From: Spirosoma panaciterrae DSM 21099
Lineage (GTDB): Bacteria; Bacteroidota; Bacteroidia; Cytophagales; Spirosomataceae
Direction: 5' to 3'
DNA length: 64,000 bases
Assembly (NCBI RefSeq): GCF_000374025.1
Contig: NZ_KB893186.1
Span: 1-64,000 of the forward strand
Part shown: in pieces, positions 1-8,038 of the stretch
How positions within the stretch are numbered: position 1 is the stretch's first letter
How the letters are laid out: the number at the start of each line of letters is the position of its first letter
Notes under the pieces: model-generated
Told to the model about the DNA's origin: nothing
What the model saw: only the letters and a program-made list of their open reading frames with translations
The model's database searches: none
Position numbers and translations under genes: made by a program

Positions 1-243
1 AGCATGGCGGAAGCTGATAATCCCTATCAAAACGCGCATGCTGAGTCTTTTTGGGGACGCTTAAAAGCCGAGTTGCTGGAGGATGGCTGTTTTATGAGTC
101 TAGATGATGCCCGTGCTGAGTTGTTTAACTATATTGAAGGGTATTATAACGTGCGTCGGCTGCACTCGTCGTTAGGCTACCGTTCACCGATTGACTTTGA
201 AAACCAATTTTATCAAACTGTTTTGTCAAACTCTCATAAGTAA
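1..243 (+). CDS. IS3-family transposase, C-terminal fragment (cut by window edge)
   Basis: Only the last 81 codons are inside the window. The frame is open from base 1, with AGC before the first ATG, so the real start lies to the left. The stretch SMAEADNPYQNAHAES followed by FWGRLKAELL matches the end of the IS3/IS150 integrase core; the E of AES is the last acidic residue of the DDE catalytic triad. The tail YNVRRLHSSLGYRSPIDFE is the standard end of this family. It would cut and join IS ends in the cytoplasm. The stop at 241-243 is followed at once by the terminal repeat of the element. Identity as IS3-family is firm; the exact subgroup is not. Confidence 0.9.
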   Translation, partial: SMAEADNPYQNAHAESFWGRLKAELLEDGCFMSLDDARAELFNYIEGYYNVRRLHSSLGYRSPIDFENQFYQTVLSNSHK

Positions 244-270
244 AGTGTCCGGCTAAACGGGACCACCCCA
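1..270 (+). mobile_element. Right end of an IS3-family insertion sequence
   Basis: The transposase gene ends at 243 and the sequence 247-270 (starting TGTCCGGCTAAACGGG, ending CCACCCCA) looks like the terminal inverted repeat. Read outward to inward it begins TGGGGTGGTCCC, a form common at IS3-family ends. The other end and any target-site duplication lie outside the window, so the outer boundary at 270 is inferred. The reading frame of the neighbouring TPR gene runs into this repeat, which fits an insertion into that gene. Confidence 0.7.
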
Positions 271-2010
271 CATTGCCCCCCAATGACTTGAAAATTCCCC
301 GTCTATTCTGCGTTTTATTAATCCGTTGGTAAATGAGCGATCAACTGGCTGTCGAGCTTCTCGCAGTTGAATTTCCTGACGAATTACTTCTTTTTCTTCT
401 GAAGAGCTTATTGACCATAACATGTATAAAGCAGGCAACAAACCCTGAGCACGCTTAAAACACTGGATTGCCTTTTCGTTTTTATCTCCATAGGTATATA
501 GGATTAATCCAGCGTAATAGAGTTCAATTAAATCAATGGGAGCTGGTAAATTCAATATTTCTTCAGCCCCTTCAAGGGCATCTTCCCGTAAGTGTGTAAT
601 ACTTGAATCATTTATAGATGAAAACAAAGCCGATTGTACATAGTAGTAATGGCCCATCAAACTCAATGGATAAACCTGATCGATCTCCTCATCAAAGATG
701 CGGAAGGACTCAGCGGTATCGCCCATAAAATACTGACATAGGGTTAAAAGGTGTACAAACTGTTTGGGGTTTTGATTAGTCCAACCACGTAATTGACAGA
801 GATCTAGGTAATTTAAAACAGGCTTGCACTTTTCCTCAACCTGTAAAAAAAAACTTTGATAAGATTGAAGATCTTCAAGTGCAGGATATTGCTGCAACAA
901 TTTTGTAACCACAAAAGGAACATCAGCATAATCTCGAAAGAAAGAAAGTATTCTTAGTAAAGTTCTAGTTTCAGGCTTATTTAAGAATACATTCCGAACA
1001 TAATCTGATTGCGCTTGGCTATCTTTACCAATAGTAACAAAAATATCCCCTCGATTAAAATAAGTCCAAGCGGACTGTGGGTCAAGCTCAATCGCTTGTG
1101 TATAATCCTTGATCGCTGATGGGTAATTCTTGAGTTCATAATAAACTACTCCTCGATTATTATAAGCTAATGCATCAAGTGGATCAAGTCGAATCGCTTC
1201 TGTATAATCTTTGAGCGCTGACGAGTAATCTTTGAGCTTCATATAGACATCGCCCCTATTTGAGTAAACCCAAGCATCTTGTGAATCAAGGGCAATAGCT
1301 TTTGTATAGTCCTTAATTGCTAATGAGTAATTATATAGCTTTGCATAGGCATTTCCCCGATTATTATAAGCCACAGCATCAAGTGGATCAACCCTAATCG
1401 CTTCTGTATATTCCCTGATCGATGAGAGATAGTCACCAAGCTCTGCATAAACATTTCCCAGATTATTATATGCTCCTGCATAAGTAGGATCAAGCCGAAT
1501 CGATTCCGTAAAGTCTTTGATTGCTAACTGATATTCCTGGAGGCTTAAGTAAATGTTCCCCCGATTATTATAAGCACTATTTTTAGTAGGATCAAGCCAA
1601 ATCGATTTCGTATAATCTTTGATCGCTAACTGATATTCCCGGACATCATTATAGAACTTTCCCCTATTATAATAAAATCCTGCATCCTGGGGACTGATCA
1701 GAATGGCATTTGTAAAATCCTTTATTGCTGACGGGTAATCACCTAGCTCTCTATAGACATTTCCGCGATTATTATATGCTCCTGCATAAGCAGGATTGAG
1801 CCGAATCGATTCCGTATAATCTTTGATTGCTAACTGATATTCGTGGAGATGCTGATAGGCATCTCCACGCTGATTGTAAGCCCAAACGTCTAGTGGATCA
1901 AGCCGAATCACTTCTGTAAAATCACGGATTGCATCTTGAAAGTGGCCTTTATTAAATAAATAAAGCCCCCGGTTTTTATAGTATTCTGCGTCAAACGAAT
2001 CCATTGTCAA
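253..2010 (-). pseudogene. TPR-repeat protein, 3' end cut off by the IS element
   Basis: A 585-residue frame with ten consecutive 34-aa tetratricopeptide repeats at about residues 8-347 (pattern AYNNRGNVY..L.DY..AIKDYT.AI.LDP), then about 230 residues of helical, unassigned sequence. TPR arrays are protein-binding scaffolds; no enzymatic domain or signal peptide is visible. The last five codons (WGGPV and stop) are read from the IS terminal repeat at 253-270, so the natural C-terminus has been lost. The gene is more AT-rich than the phage operon that follows and runs away from it. Whether it was cargo of the element or older chromosomal sequence cannot be told here. The shortened protein may still fold, so the pseudogene label is a judgement. 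Confidence 0.7.
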
Positions 2011-2090
2011 GGTTTAGTAAAGTTGAACGCTTGAAAATAAGCAAAATACCTTAGTCCTCTCTTTCACCTTTCTAGATTAATTCTTCGGTT

Positions 2091-2136
2091 CGGCATTCCG
2101 TCTGTTACACGCCTAGCCCCTGCCTAAGCCCAATTT
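2091..2136 (+). repeat. Imperfect 46-bp repeat, copy 1 (upstream of the phage operon)
   Basis: This 46-bp stretch matches 7986-8031 at about 33 of 46 positions, with three blocks at identical spacing: CGGCATTCCGTYTGTTAC, TAGCCC and CAATTT. It sits in the gap before the first gene of the operon. A shared promoter, regulator site or RNA element would fit; it does not resemble the usual Bacteroidota promoter. Confidence 0.5.
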
Positions 2137-2163
2137 GCCGACCACTTTCTATCAGTCAGACAA

Positions 2164-2424
2164 ATGATCAAGGTGGATGCGATGGTTCGGGAAATGCGTA
2201 AAACGGTGGGACTTAAGCAGCCCAAGCCGTTTTCCATCATCTACTGTACCGCCAGCCGCAAACGAAAAACGGGGGGGCAGTTCCGGGAGCTTCACAAAGC
2301 TATCCTGCTGACCAAACACATCGCGGAAGACCGCGTGCTCACCCTACAGCCACTGGGCACTAACGAGGCAATAAGCGTCCACCTTGATCTGATTATCTAT
2401 TTCAACGGGCAACCAGTAGCATGA
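2164..2424 (+). CDS. Small phage-cluster protein of unknown function
   Basis: 86 residues, basic in the first half (KTVGLKQPK, ASRKRKTGG) and more hydrophobic in the second, with no signal peptide or membrane segment. It is the first gene of the long + strand phage operon and its end overlaps the next gene by 4 bases (ATGA), so the two are probably translated together. Its position before a portal-like gene is where small terminase or head-tail genes often sit, but the sequence shows no recognisable terminase motif. I do not recognise the family. Confidence 0.65.
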   Translation: MIKVDAMVREMRKTVGLKQPKPFSIIYCTASRKRKTGGQFRELHKAILLTKHIAEDRVLTLQPLGTNEAISVHLDLIIYFNGQPVA

Positions 2425-3827
2425 GCAGCCTTCATTATTTCGCGGGTGGTGGGTTTGACGTGGCCATATTGCCCCAGGTGGGCATCAGTGTGGCCCTGGA
2501 AAACGACAAACCTCATCAGGCGAAAGCAGGCCGTTCAGCCGGCTCCCAGCCCGGTGGTAAACCCACAGCCGTCGTTCCGGATTGGACGCAGTACGCCACA
2601 CCCGATGGCGATATCATGCCCTGGGGAGACGGTAATGATTTCCCCCAGCGCATTACCCAGCTGTACCGTAAAGACCCTATTATCCCCACCACGCTCGGCA
2701 AAGTGTCGTCGATGCTGGTCGGTAAGGGCGTTCGGCCCGTGCTGGAAGATATCGACGAGGGGGGCGATGAACTGGACCGGGCACTGCCTAAAAACCATCC
2801 CGTTACCAGGGAAATCACGGCTTTTCTGAACAACAACCTGTTTCGGCTCTACCTGCGCGAAATGGCAGGCGATGCAGCCTGGTACTTCAACGGCTTCCCG
2901 GAACTGATCGTCAGCAAAGACCGTAAAAAAATTACGCACATCCATCCCTTGAACGCGGAGGAAGTGCGCTACTGCCGGATGACCGATACCGGTGATCTGC
3001 CGTTTGTATACCTGAATGCCAATTGGCCCCACGTCACTACCGAGGATCCCCGCACTAAGAAAATAGCGGCCATCGATCCCTACCGCTGGGATCGTACCGA
3101 TTGGCTGAGGGAGAAAAGTTTTTATAACTGCGTCTATCCCATCTCCTATCCGACGCCCGGCTCTCGTTTCTACAGTCTGGCTCACCACTACAGCATCGTC
3201 GAATCCGGCTGGCTGGACGTGCACCTGGCGGTGCCGGCATTCAAGAAGTTTCTGCTCAAAAACCAGATGTCCATCAAATACCACATCAAAGTGGATAAGG
3301 ACTACTGGAAAGAGCGCTTCGGAGCCGAATACGTGAATGGCAACGATGCCAAAAAAGAGGAACTGCGCCGGCAGTGGATTGCAGAGGTCACCAAGATGCT
3401 GACCAATGTGGAGAATGCCGGAGCCATGCTGGTCACCGAAATTCAGCAGTCACTCGACGGCAAAAACGTCAAGGATTTCGTAACGATCACGCCGGTGACC
3501 GATGCCATGAAGGATGGCAAATACATCGAAGACAACCTGGAAGCAGCCGCCAATATTTTCTACACCCTGGGCATTGATCCGACGCTGGTTGGCTTTGCGG
3601 GTGGCGATAAGATGGGCGCTCGCAGTGGTGGTTCGGACAAACGGGAAGCCTACCTGATCGCTCTGGAGATGCTGGCGCCATTTCGGGACATGCTGATTGA
3701 ACCCCTTGAATTTGTGGCCGAATACAACGGCTGGAAACAGGCATTCCCTGATCTCCGATTCCGCTTCCGTGATAAAATTTTGACTACCCTGGATACCGGA
3801 GCCGGTACCAAAAAAATATTAAGCTAA
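2421..3827 (+). CDS. Phage portal-like protein
   Basis: 468 residues without signal peptide. The pattern around residues 65-105 (MPWGDGNDFPQRI, then T.LGKVSSMLVGKGV) and the later section with alternating helices (LEAAANIFYTLGIDPTLVGF, then the serine/glycine stretch GARSGGSDKREAYL) is what portal proteins of tailed phages look like. Portals form the ring that joins head to tail and through which DNA passes. Length is in the normal range for portals. Its start overlaps the previous gene and its stop shares a base with the next. No terminase large subunit precedes it in this window, which is unusual. The portal call rests on pattern recognition; another virion or tail-junction protein remains possible. 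Confidence 0.6.
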   Translation: MSSLHYFAGGGFDVAILPQVGISVALENDKPHQAKAGRSAGSQPGGKPTAVVPDWTQYATPDGDIMPWGDGNDFPQRITQLYRKDPIIPTTLGKVSSMLVGKGVRPVLEDIDEGGDELDRALPKNHPVTREITAFLNNNLFRLYLREMAGDAAWYFNGFPELIVSKDRKKITHIHPLNAEEVRYCRMTDTGDLPFVYLNANWPHVTTEDPRTKKIAAIDPYRWDRTDWLREKSFYNCVYPISYPTPGSRFYSLAHHYSIVESGWLDVHLAVPAFKKFLLKNQMSIKYHIKVDKDYWKERFGAEYVNGNDAKKEELRRQWIAEVTKMLTNVENAGAMLVTEIQQSLDGKNVKDFVTITPVTDAMKDGKYIEDNLEAAANIFYTLGIDPTLVGFAGGDKMGARSGGSDKREAYLIALEMLAPFRDMLIEPLEFVAEYNGWKQAFPDLRFRFRDKILTTLDTGAGTKKILS

Positions 3828-4774
3828 TGGCCCTCTTCGACGGAACGACCGAACAATTTCAAAAGCTGGTACCGGGCCTGACGGCCAGTTTCACCCTGGA
3901 GAACGCCATGCCTGAGCTTTTACTGACCCAGGAGGCTATTCTGCCCCGATTTTTGGGCGCAGATGTCGCTGAGCAATTGACTGAACTGGGGGACGAGGTT
4001 GCTCAGGAGGATAAAGACCTTCGGCAGGCGCTCTATCTGGCCCAGGTAGCTATCGGCCGCATTGGTTTTGCGGGCTATTTCCCGTTTGCAGAGCTTCAGA
4101 TTGGTGATGATGGCATCACCACACCAGCCACACCTGACCGAAAAGCGGCCTTTCAGTACCAGACCAATTCGGCAAAAAAAAGCCTGCTGGAGACGGGCTG
4201 GCGGTCGCTGGATGAACTCATTCGCCTGGTAGCCAGCAAACCCGATCTGTTTCCCGGCTGGACCGATTCGCCCTACTACCAGGAACATCAACAGGCGATG
4301 TTCAAGTCGCCAGCCGAGTTCAGTAGCTACTATCCCATTCAGGACCGTTGGCTTACGTTCTGGGCACTTCGGCCCTTCATTCGTTTTGTTGAAGAAGAGA
4401 AAGGCGAACCAGCACAGGCCCGCATTGATGCGCTGCCCGATACGGTTTCTTCTGATCAAAAAAGTAAGCTTCAGCGGAAGCTGCTTCGGGCGCTGGCCTA
4501 TGAAGCGGTCCTGGAGGCTGCCCCCAAACTCTCGATTGAACTCGATGGCGTCAACGTGAAAGTCAATTACGCTTCTCAGTATGGCCAGACCGATTATTAC
4601 CAGGCTCCAGGCAAGGATCATCTAAGCTGGGTGATGGACAACCTAAAGTCGACGATCGCTGTGGCCTGGAGTGCGTTTGAAACGGCCTTGGCCCCTCTTG
4701 AAAATCCATCCTCCCCCTCAACTGATACCGACAAAGGCACCCTCTACGGTAACGGAGCCGTCGTGATGATCTAA
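3827..4774 (+). CDS. Phage-associated protein, DUF6712-like (head-tail junction?)
   Basis: 315 residues, starting MALFDGTTEQFQKLVPGLTA. No signal peptide. It resembles a family I know only from Bacteroidota phages and prophages and which I believe is catalogued as DUF6712; the name is from memory. The start codon overlaps the stop of the portal-like gene by one base, so the two are made together, and a connector or adaptor role at the portal is a reasonable inference. It is not a recognisable major capsid: there is no prohead protease next to it and no HK97-like sequence. Confidence 0.55.
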   Translation: MALFDGTTEQFQKLVPGLTASFTLENAMPELLLTQEAILPRFLGADVAEQLTELGDEVAQEDKDLRQALYLAQVAIGRIGFAGYFPFAELQIGDDGITTPATPDRKAAFQYQTNSAKKSLLETGWRSLDELIRLVASKPDLFPGWTDSPYYQEHQQAMFKSPAEFSSYYPIQDRWLTFWALRPFIRFVEEEKGEPAQARIDALPDTVSSDQKSKLQRKLLRALAYEAVLEAAPKLSIELDGVNVKVNYASQYGQTDYYQAPGKDHLSWVMDNLKSTIAVAWSAFETALAPLENPSSPSTDTDKGTLYGNGAVVMI

Positions 4775-4786
4775 CCAACTACCGCT

Positions 4787-5125
4787 ATGACGCTCTCAAC
4801 CGTACTTCTCGCAGTTCTTGCCAGCTTTCTTTTTCGCCGTATTTGGGCCTTTTTCTTCGATGATGAACTGGTCTTAATCCGGGAAGTCATCAGTTTACTG
4901 CTCATCTCGATCATTCTTAATTGCTCCGGTTGTCAGCCCAAAACCAAAGTCGGTAACTCGGCCGTCATTCGTGTCTCTGGTGATGCCAATCGAATCGAGC
5001 TGAAGCAAACTGCCGATGGCTCCGCACAGGCTGTACAGGTCGCAAAAGACCATTCGGATTCCGCTAAAACCCAGTTCAAAAAAGACCTTAGTCACTATGA
5101 TTCGTTACAGATTGATCTGCCTTAA
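4787..5125 (+). CDS. Small membrane protein of the lysis cassette
   Basis: 112 residues with two hydrophobic segments (about 3-25 and 33-50). The second ends in LNCSGCQ, which resembles a lipobox although it lies far from the N-terminus. The remaining 60 residues are polar and would face the periplasm. The next gene starts inside its 3' end in another frame. Nested small membrane genes of this sort just upstream of a holin and endolysin are typical of spanin pairs that disrupt the outer membrane during phage lysis. That assignment is based on position and topology only. Confidence 0.6.
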   Translation: MTLSTVLLAVLASFLFRRIWAFFFDDELVLIREVISLLLISIILNCSGCQPKTKVGNSAVIRVSGDANRIELKQTADGSAQAVQVAKDHSDSAKTQFKKDLSHYDSLQIDLP

Positions 5126-5675
5126 AGCAGCCTGGCTGCTGCTTGCCCTTTTTATTGGCTTGCTGTTATCGGTGCTGCCCGCGGATGGCCAATCGGTACA
5201 GGCGATGGTCAAGGCCCAGCCGTTCCCCTACGCTCAGGGTGTGGCCATGGATTCGCCCCTGTACCGTTCCGTTAAAGCTAAACTCGAAGCGGCCGAGGAT
5301 CTCCGCATCAGTGCCCAGCATACCATCGATGCACTCAGTACGGAAATTGATGCCTCCCGAAAGGCCTATGCCGATCTGCAGGCACTGGATCAATACGATG
5401 CAGCCAGGGCCGATTCGCTTCGGCAGGTAACAGCCGTGCTGGAGCAGCAATTAACCGCAGCTCAGGGCAAACTAAACCAGGCTAACCAGGCAACCGATTC
5501 CGTCCTGCAGGAATTGCCCCGACGCGTTCGTAAAACCCTGAAAGACGCTTCGCCGGAGCAGATCGCAACGGCCGTCGTCGATTATATCCATACACTTCAG
5601 CAGCGCAAATGGACCTGGAGTGCTGCATCGGTGCTGGTTGGCATTGGCGTGACGCTCGTTAAAGTTTTTCTCTAA
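5097..5675 (+). CDS. Membrane-anchored coiled-coil protein of the lysis cassette
   Basis: I chose the ATG at 5097 (MIRYRLICLKAAWLLLALF), which gives 192 residues with an N-terminal hydrophobic signal or anchor ending near ADGQ. The upstream frame to 5016 lies within the previous gene. The middle (about 60-150) is a long helical coiled coil and the C-terminus has a second hydrophobic segment (WTWSAASVLVGIGVTLVKVF). It overlaps the previous gene by 29 bases. A spanin-like or holin-accessory role fits a protein of this shape between a small lipoprotein-like gene and a holin, but no family motif proves it. Confidence 0.6.
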   Translation: MIRYRLICLKAAWLLLALFIGLLLSVLPADGQSVQAMVKAQPFPYAQGVAMDSPLYRSVKAKLEAAEDLRISAQHTIDALSTEIDASRKAYADLQALDQYDAARADSLRQVTAVLEQQLTAAQGKLNQANQATDSVLQELPRRVRKTLKDASPEQIATAVVDYIHTLQQRKWTWSAASVLVGIGVTLVKVFL

Positions 5676-5688
5676 ACCCTTCAATAAA

Positions 5689-6066
5689 ATGGATTACATC
5701 GCATCACTTTTACCTGACCTGGCTAAACAGTCCATCACGGCGGCAGTACTGTTTGTCATCTGGGTCATTACCTGGCGCTATTTCACGGCTCGTCAGGAAA
5801 AATCGGACGAAATCGCTCAGAAGAAAGACGAGGCTATTTTTGGTCTGGTCAACGATCACAGCGAAAAATTACTGGTCGTTCAGGAAAAAACGCTGGAATC
5901 GAATGGAATTCTGAACACCACTCTGGTGAAGCTGGGGGATAAACTAGACAGCAACCACCAGCAGGTCCTGCGTGAACTGGATGATCTGAAACCGAAAAAA
6001 AACGGTACGGTTCGTCCCCTCATAAACCGAACGACTGAACCGGCAGAGTCCATCGCCAAAGCCTAA
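5689..6066 (+). CDS. Holin-like protein (one membrane segment plus coiled coil)
   Basis: 125 residues: a short N-terminus, one membrane helix at about 15-32 (TAAVLFVIWVITWRYF), then charged coiled-coil sequence (QEKSDEIAQKKDEAIF) and a basic tail. This layout is like the BhlA/XhlA group of phage and bacteriocin-associated holins, which permeabilise the inner membrane to release the endolysin. It sits directly before the muramidase gene, with a 6-base gap. The family name is by analogy of layout, not close sequence match. Confidence 0.6.
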   Translation: MDYIASLLPDLAKQSITAAVLFVIWVITWRYFTARQEKSDEIAQKKDEAIFGLVNDHSEKLLVVQEKTLESNGILNTTLVKLGDKLDSNHQQVLRELDDLKPKKNGTVRPLINRTTEPAESIAKA

Positions 6067-6072
6067 TCCAGC

Positions 6073-6651
6073 ATGAAACCGGTTCTTTCACCTATTGATT
6101 TCGAACGGGCGGCTGCTTCGCTGGGATGCGAAGTGGCCGTCATTCGCGCGTTTGCTGAAAAGGAATCGAAAGGGGGTGGTTTCATCGCTGGCCAAATCCT
6201 GACGGTTCGTTTTGAGGGCCATATCTTTCGCCAGAAAACGGGCGGAAAGTTTGACAAATCGAATCCTACCCTGTCGCATCCCTACATGCGCAATTGCCCC
6301 TTCAACCTGGGCACGATCGGCGACTGGAATCGACTCGAACAGGCCCGCAAACTGGGGGGCGATATCGCCTTTGAGTGCGCCAGTTACGGCCGGTTTCAGA
6401 CGATGGGTTTTCACTGGAAATTGCTCGGCTATGCGTCGGCCTATGCCCTGGTGCAGGCCTTCAATGCGGGTGAAGCCGCTCACCTGGAGGGCTTTGTTCG
6501 ATTCTGTCAAAAACAGGGGCTTGTCCCCTACTTAATCGCTAAAAACTGGGCAAAACTGGGCCTGCTCTATAACGGTGTCGACAACCAGGGAGCCAACAAC
6601 TACCCGGCTGAGCTTCAGACGCTCTATGAATTCTTTCGTACTCACCCTTAA
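6073..6651 (+). CDS. N-acetylmuramidase endolysin
   Basis: 192 residues that fit the N-acetylmuramidase (DUF3380) family: IRAFAEKESKGGGF near residue 30 carries the likely catalytic glutamate, and RFEGHIFRQ near 50 and SYGRFQTMGFHWKLLGY near 115 are family landmarks. It cleaves the glycan strands of peptidoglycan. There is no signal peptide, so export depends on the upstream holin-like protein. Together with the three preceding genes it makes a complete lysis cassette. The next gene starts inside its last 26 bases. Function is well supported. Confidence 0.88.
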   Translation: MKPVLSPIDFERAAASLGCEVAVIRAFAEKESKGGGFIAGQILTVRFEGHIFRQKTGGKFDKSNPTLSHPYMRNCPFNLGTIGDWNRLEQARKLGGDIAFECASYGRFQTMGFHWKLLGYASAYALVQAFNAGEAAHLEGFVRFCQKQGLVPYLIAKNWAKLGLLYNGVDNQGANNYPAELQTLYEFFRTHP

Positions 6652-7483
6652 TCCACCCCGGGCGAAGGCTGAAAAGATCAGTCTGAACGGCCCTTCCTGC
6701 TGGAAGGAGCTTACGGATCCGCAGTCGGTGGCCATGATGCGCTTCCGGCAGAAGGTCGAAGCCAATCCCGCTACGCAGTTTGCCGTTTTGAAACTGCTCT
6801 ATAATCTAAAGCCCCGCCATCAGCAGTGGTTATTCGACATCAACTTCTTACGCCGTCAGGGCATTGATCCTGCCGATCAACTCCTGTTTCTGGAGTATGG
6901 TCAGCAGATCCTGGACACCATCGCCTGGCTTGGTCAGGATGACCCTGATGCGACGTTCGTTCAACGCTTTAACGCGTTTGGTAAAACCTTTCAGGGGCCA
7001 CAGGCCGCTCTGGGCGACTGCAACTTTGATGAGTTCATGGCGGCCGATAAAGCCTTCCGGGATAACAACCTGCCGGTGCTGGCGGCCATTCTCTACCGAA
7101 CTCGAGATGGTTCCGGTAAACGCGTAGCTTTCGACCACAAAGAGGCCAAACAGGTGGCTACCCGGTTTGCTAAACTGGACAAGGCGATCCTGGAGCGGAT
7201 TGCTTTTAGCTTTGGCTGTACACTGCTCCGTCTGGGTAAACTCTTCAAACATGTCTTTAAACCGGGGCAGGACGACCAGACCCTGACGGGCAAAAAAGGC
7301 AAAAAAGCGCCGGGTACCTGGCTGGATGTGGTGATTGGTATGGCCAAATTCGATGCCACCAAGATTGTCCAGATTGAATCGATTAATCTCTATCTGGTCC
7401 TCAAAACGCTGGATAGCCAGGTGCAGCAGGCGGCCGAAACGGAAGCCAGGCTAAACGCCCTAAAACAGAACGGTCATGTCTGA
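6626..7483 (+). CDS. Phage-cluster protein of unknown function
   Basis: Start at ATG 6626 (MNSFVLTLNPPRAKAEK), giving 285 residues; a longer version from 6575 lies wholly in the endolysin gene. Soluble, mixed alpha-helical, no membrane segment. The centre has LNPPRAK, LKLLYNLKPRHQQWLFD and a glycine/lysine-rich loop TGKKGKKAPG. It overlaps both neighbours (the endolysin by 26 bases, the next gene by 8), so it is part of the operon. I do not recognise the family. Position between lysis and tail genes suggests a structural or assembly role. Confidence 0.6.
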   Translation: MNSFVLTLNPPRAKAEKISLNGPSCWKELTDPQSVAMMRFRQKVEANPATQFAVLKLLYNLKPRHQQWLFDINFLRRQGIDPADQLLFLEYGQQILDTIAWLGQDDPDATFVQRFNAFGKTFQGPQAALGDCNFDEFMAADKAFRDNNLPVLAAILYRTRDGSGKRVAFDHKEAKQVATRFAKLDKAILERIAFSFGCTLLRLGKLFKHVFKPGQDDQTLTGKKGKKAPGTWLDVVIGMAKFDATKIVQIESINLYLVLKTLDSQVQQAAETEARLNALKQNGHV

Positions 7484-7985
7484 AAGTGAATACGTCGATT
7501 ACTTTGAAGAGCTGGCCCGCCAGCATGTGGCCATCAAACACACGGCCACTGTTCCCCGCTTTCTGGTCGCTCAGGACAACAACAAAACCGTTGTCGATAA
7601 GCAGATGAGAAACGCAAAATTCCCGCTGGTGCTGCTTGATCAGTACTATGATGACATCGACCGGACGAACGATAATTACCGGCTTAACGTGATGGGCGGC
7701 ATTTCGGTCGTTGTCAAGTGCAAAGCCGAAGACCCGACCGATGTGCGCCGGGCCCGCACGGAGGCCCGTTCGATTGCCCTTCAGTTTATCAATCGTATGT
7801 TTTTTGACTGCCGGGATTCAACTGGTTTACTCTTTAGTAAACGCATCACACCCTCTACTCAGTTTGAAGGGGAACCAACCCCCATTTTTGGCGGAACGGC
7901 CGCTGGCTGGGGCTATCCCTTCGAGTGGAAATTACCAACTACGGTGGCCGTCGATAGGTCGGTTTGGGGGGATTTAGCCCTGTAG
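7476..7985 (+). CDS. Tail-completion-like phage protein
   Basis: 169 residues, MSESEYVDYFEELARQHVAIKH, with a mixed alpha/beta pattern (helices to about 25, then VMGGISVVVKCKAEDPTD and RRARTEARSIALQFINRM). Size, position and pattern are like small tail-terminator or tail-completion proteins of siphophages, but no signature motif proves this. Its start overlaps the previous gene. It ends 48 bases before the next gene, where the second copy of a 46-bp repeat lies, so a new transcript may begin there. Confidence 0.5.
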   Translation: MSESEYVDYFEELARQHVAIKHTATVPRFLVAQDNNKTVVDKQMRNAKFPLVLLDQYYDDIDRTNDNYRLNVMGGISVVVKCKAEDPTDVRRARTEARSIALQFINRMFFDCRDSTGLLFSKRITPSTQFEGEPTPIFGGTAAGWGYPFEWKLPTTVAVDRSVWGDLAL

Positions 7986-8031
7986 CGGCATTCCGTTTGT
8001 TACGGGATTAGCCCATCGCCCACGGCAATTT
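7986..8031 (+). repeat. Imperfect 46-bp repeat, copy 2 (before the adhesin genes)
   Basis: Second copy of the repeat at 2091-2136. The blocks CGGCATTCCGTTTGTTAC, TAGCCC and CAATTT keep the same spacing. It fills the only real gap in the first 20 kb of the operon and ends just before the start codon at 8033/8039, so it may control expression of the downstream tail and adhesin genes. Confidence 0.5.
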
Positions 8032-8038
8032 CGTGGCT

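Noticed and set aside
2535..3284. Opposite-strand open frame of 249 aa within the portal-like gene
   Set aside because: Lies entirely under the portal-like gene, which has operon overlaps and portal-like pattern; no homology-like features on the other strand.
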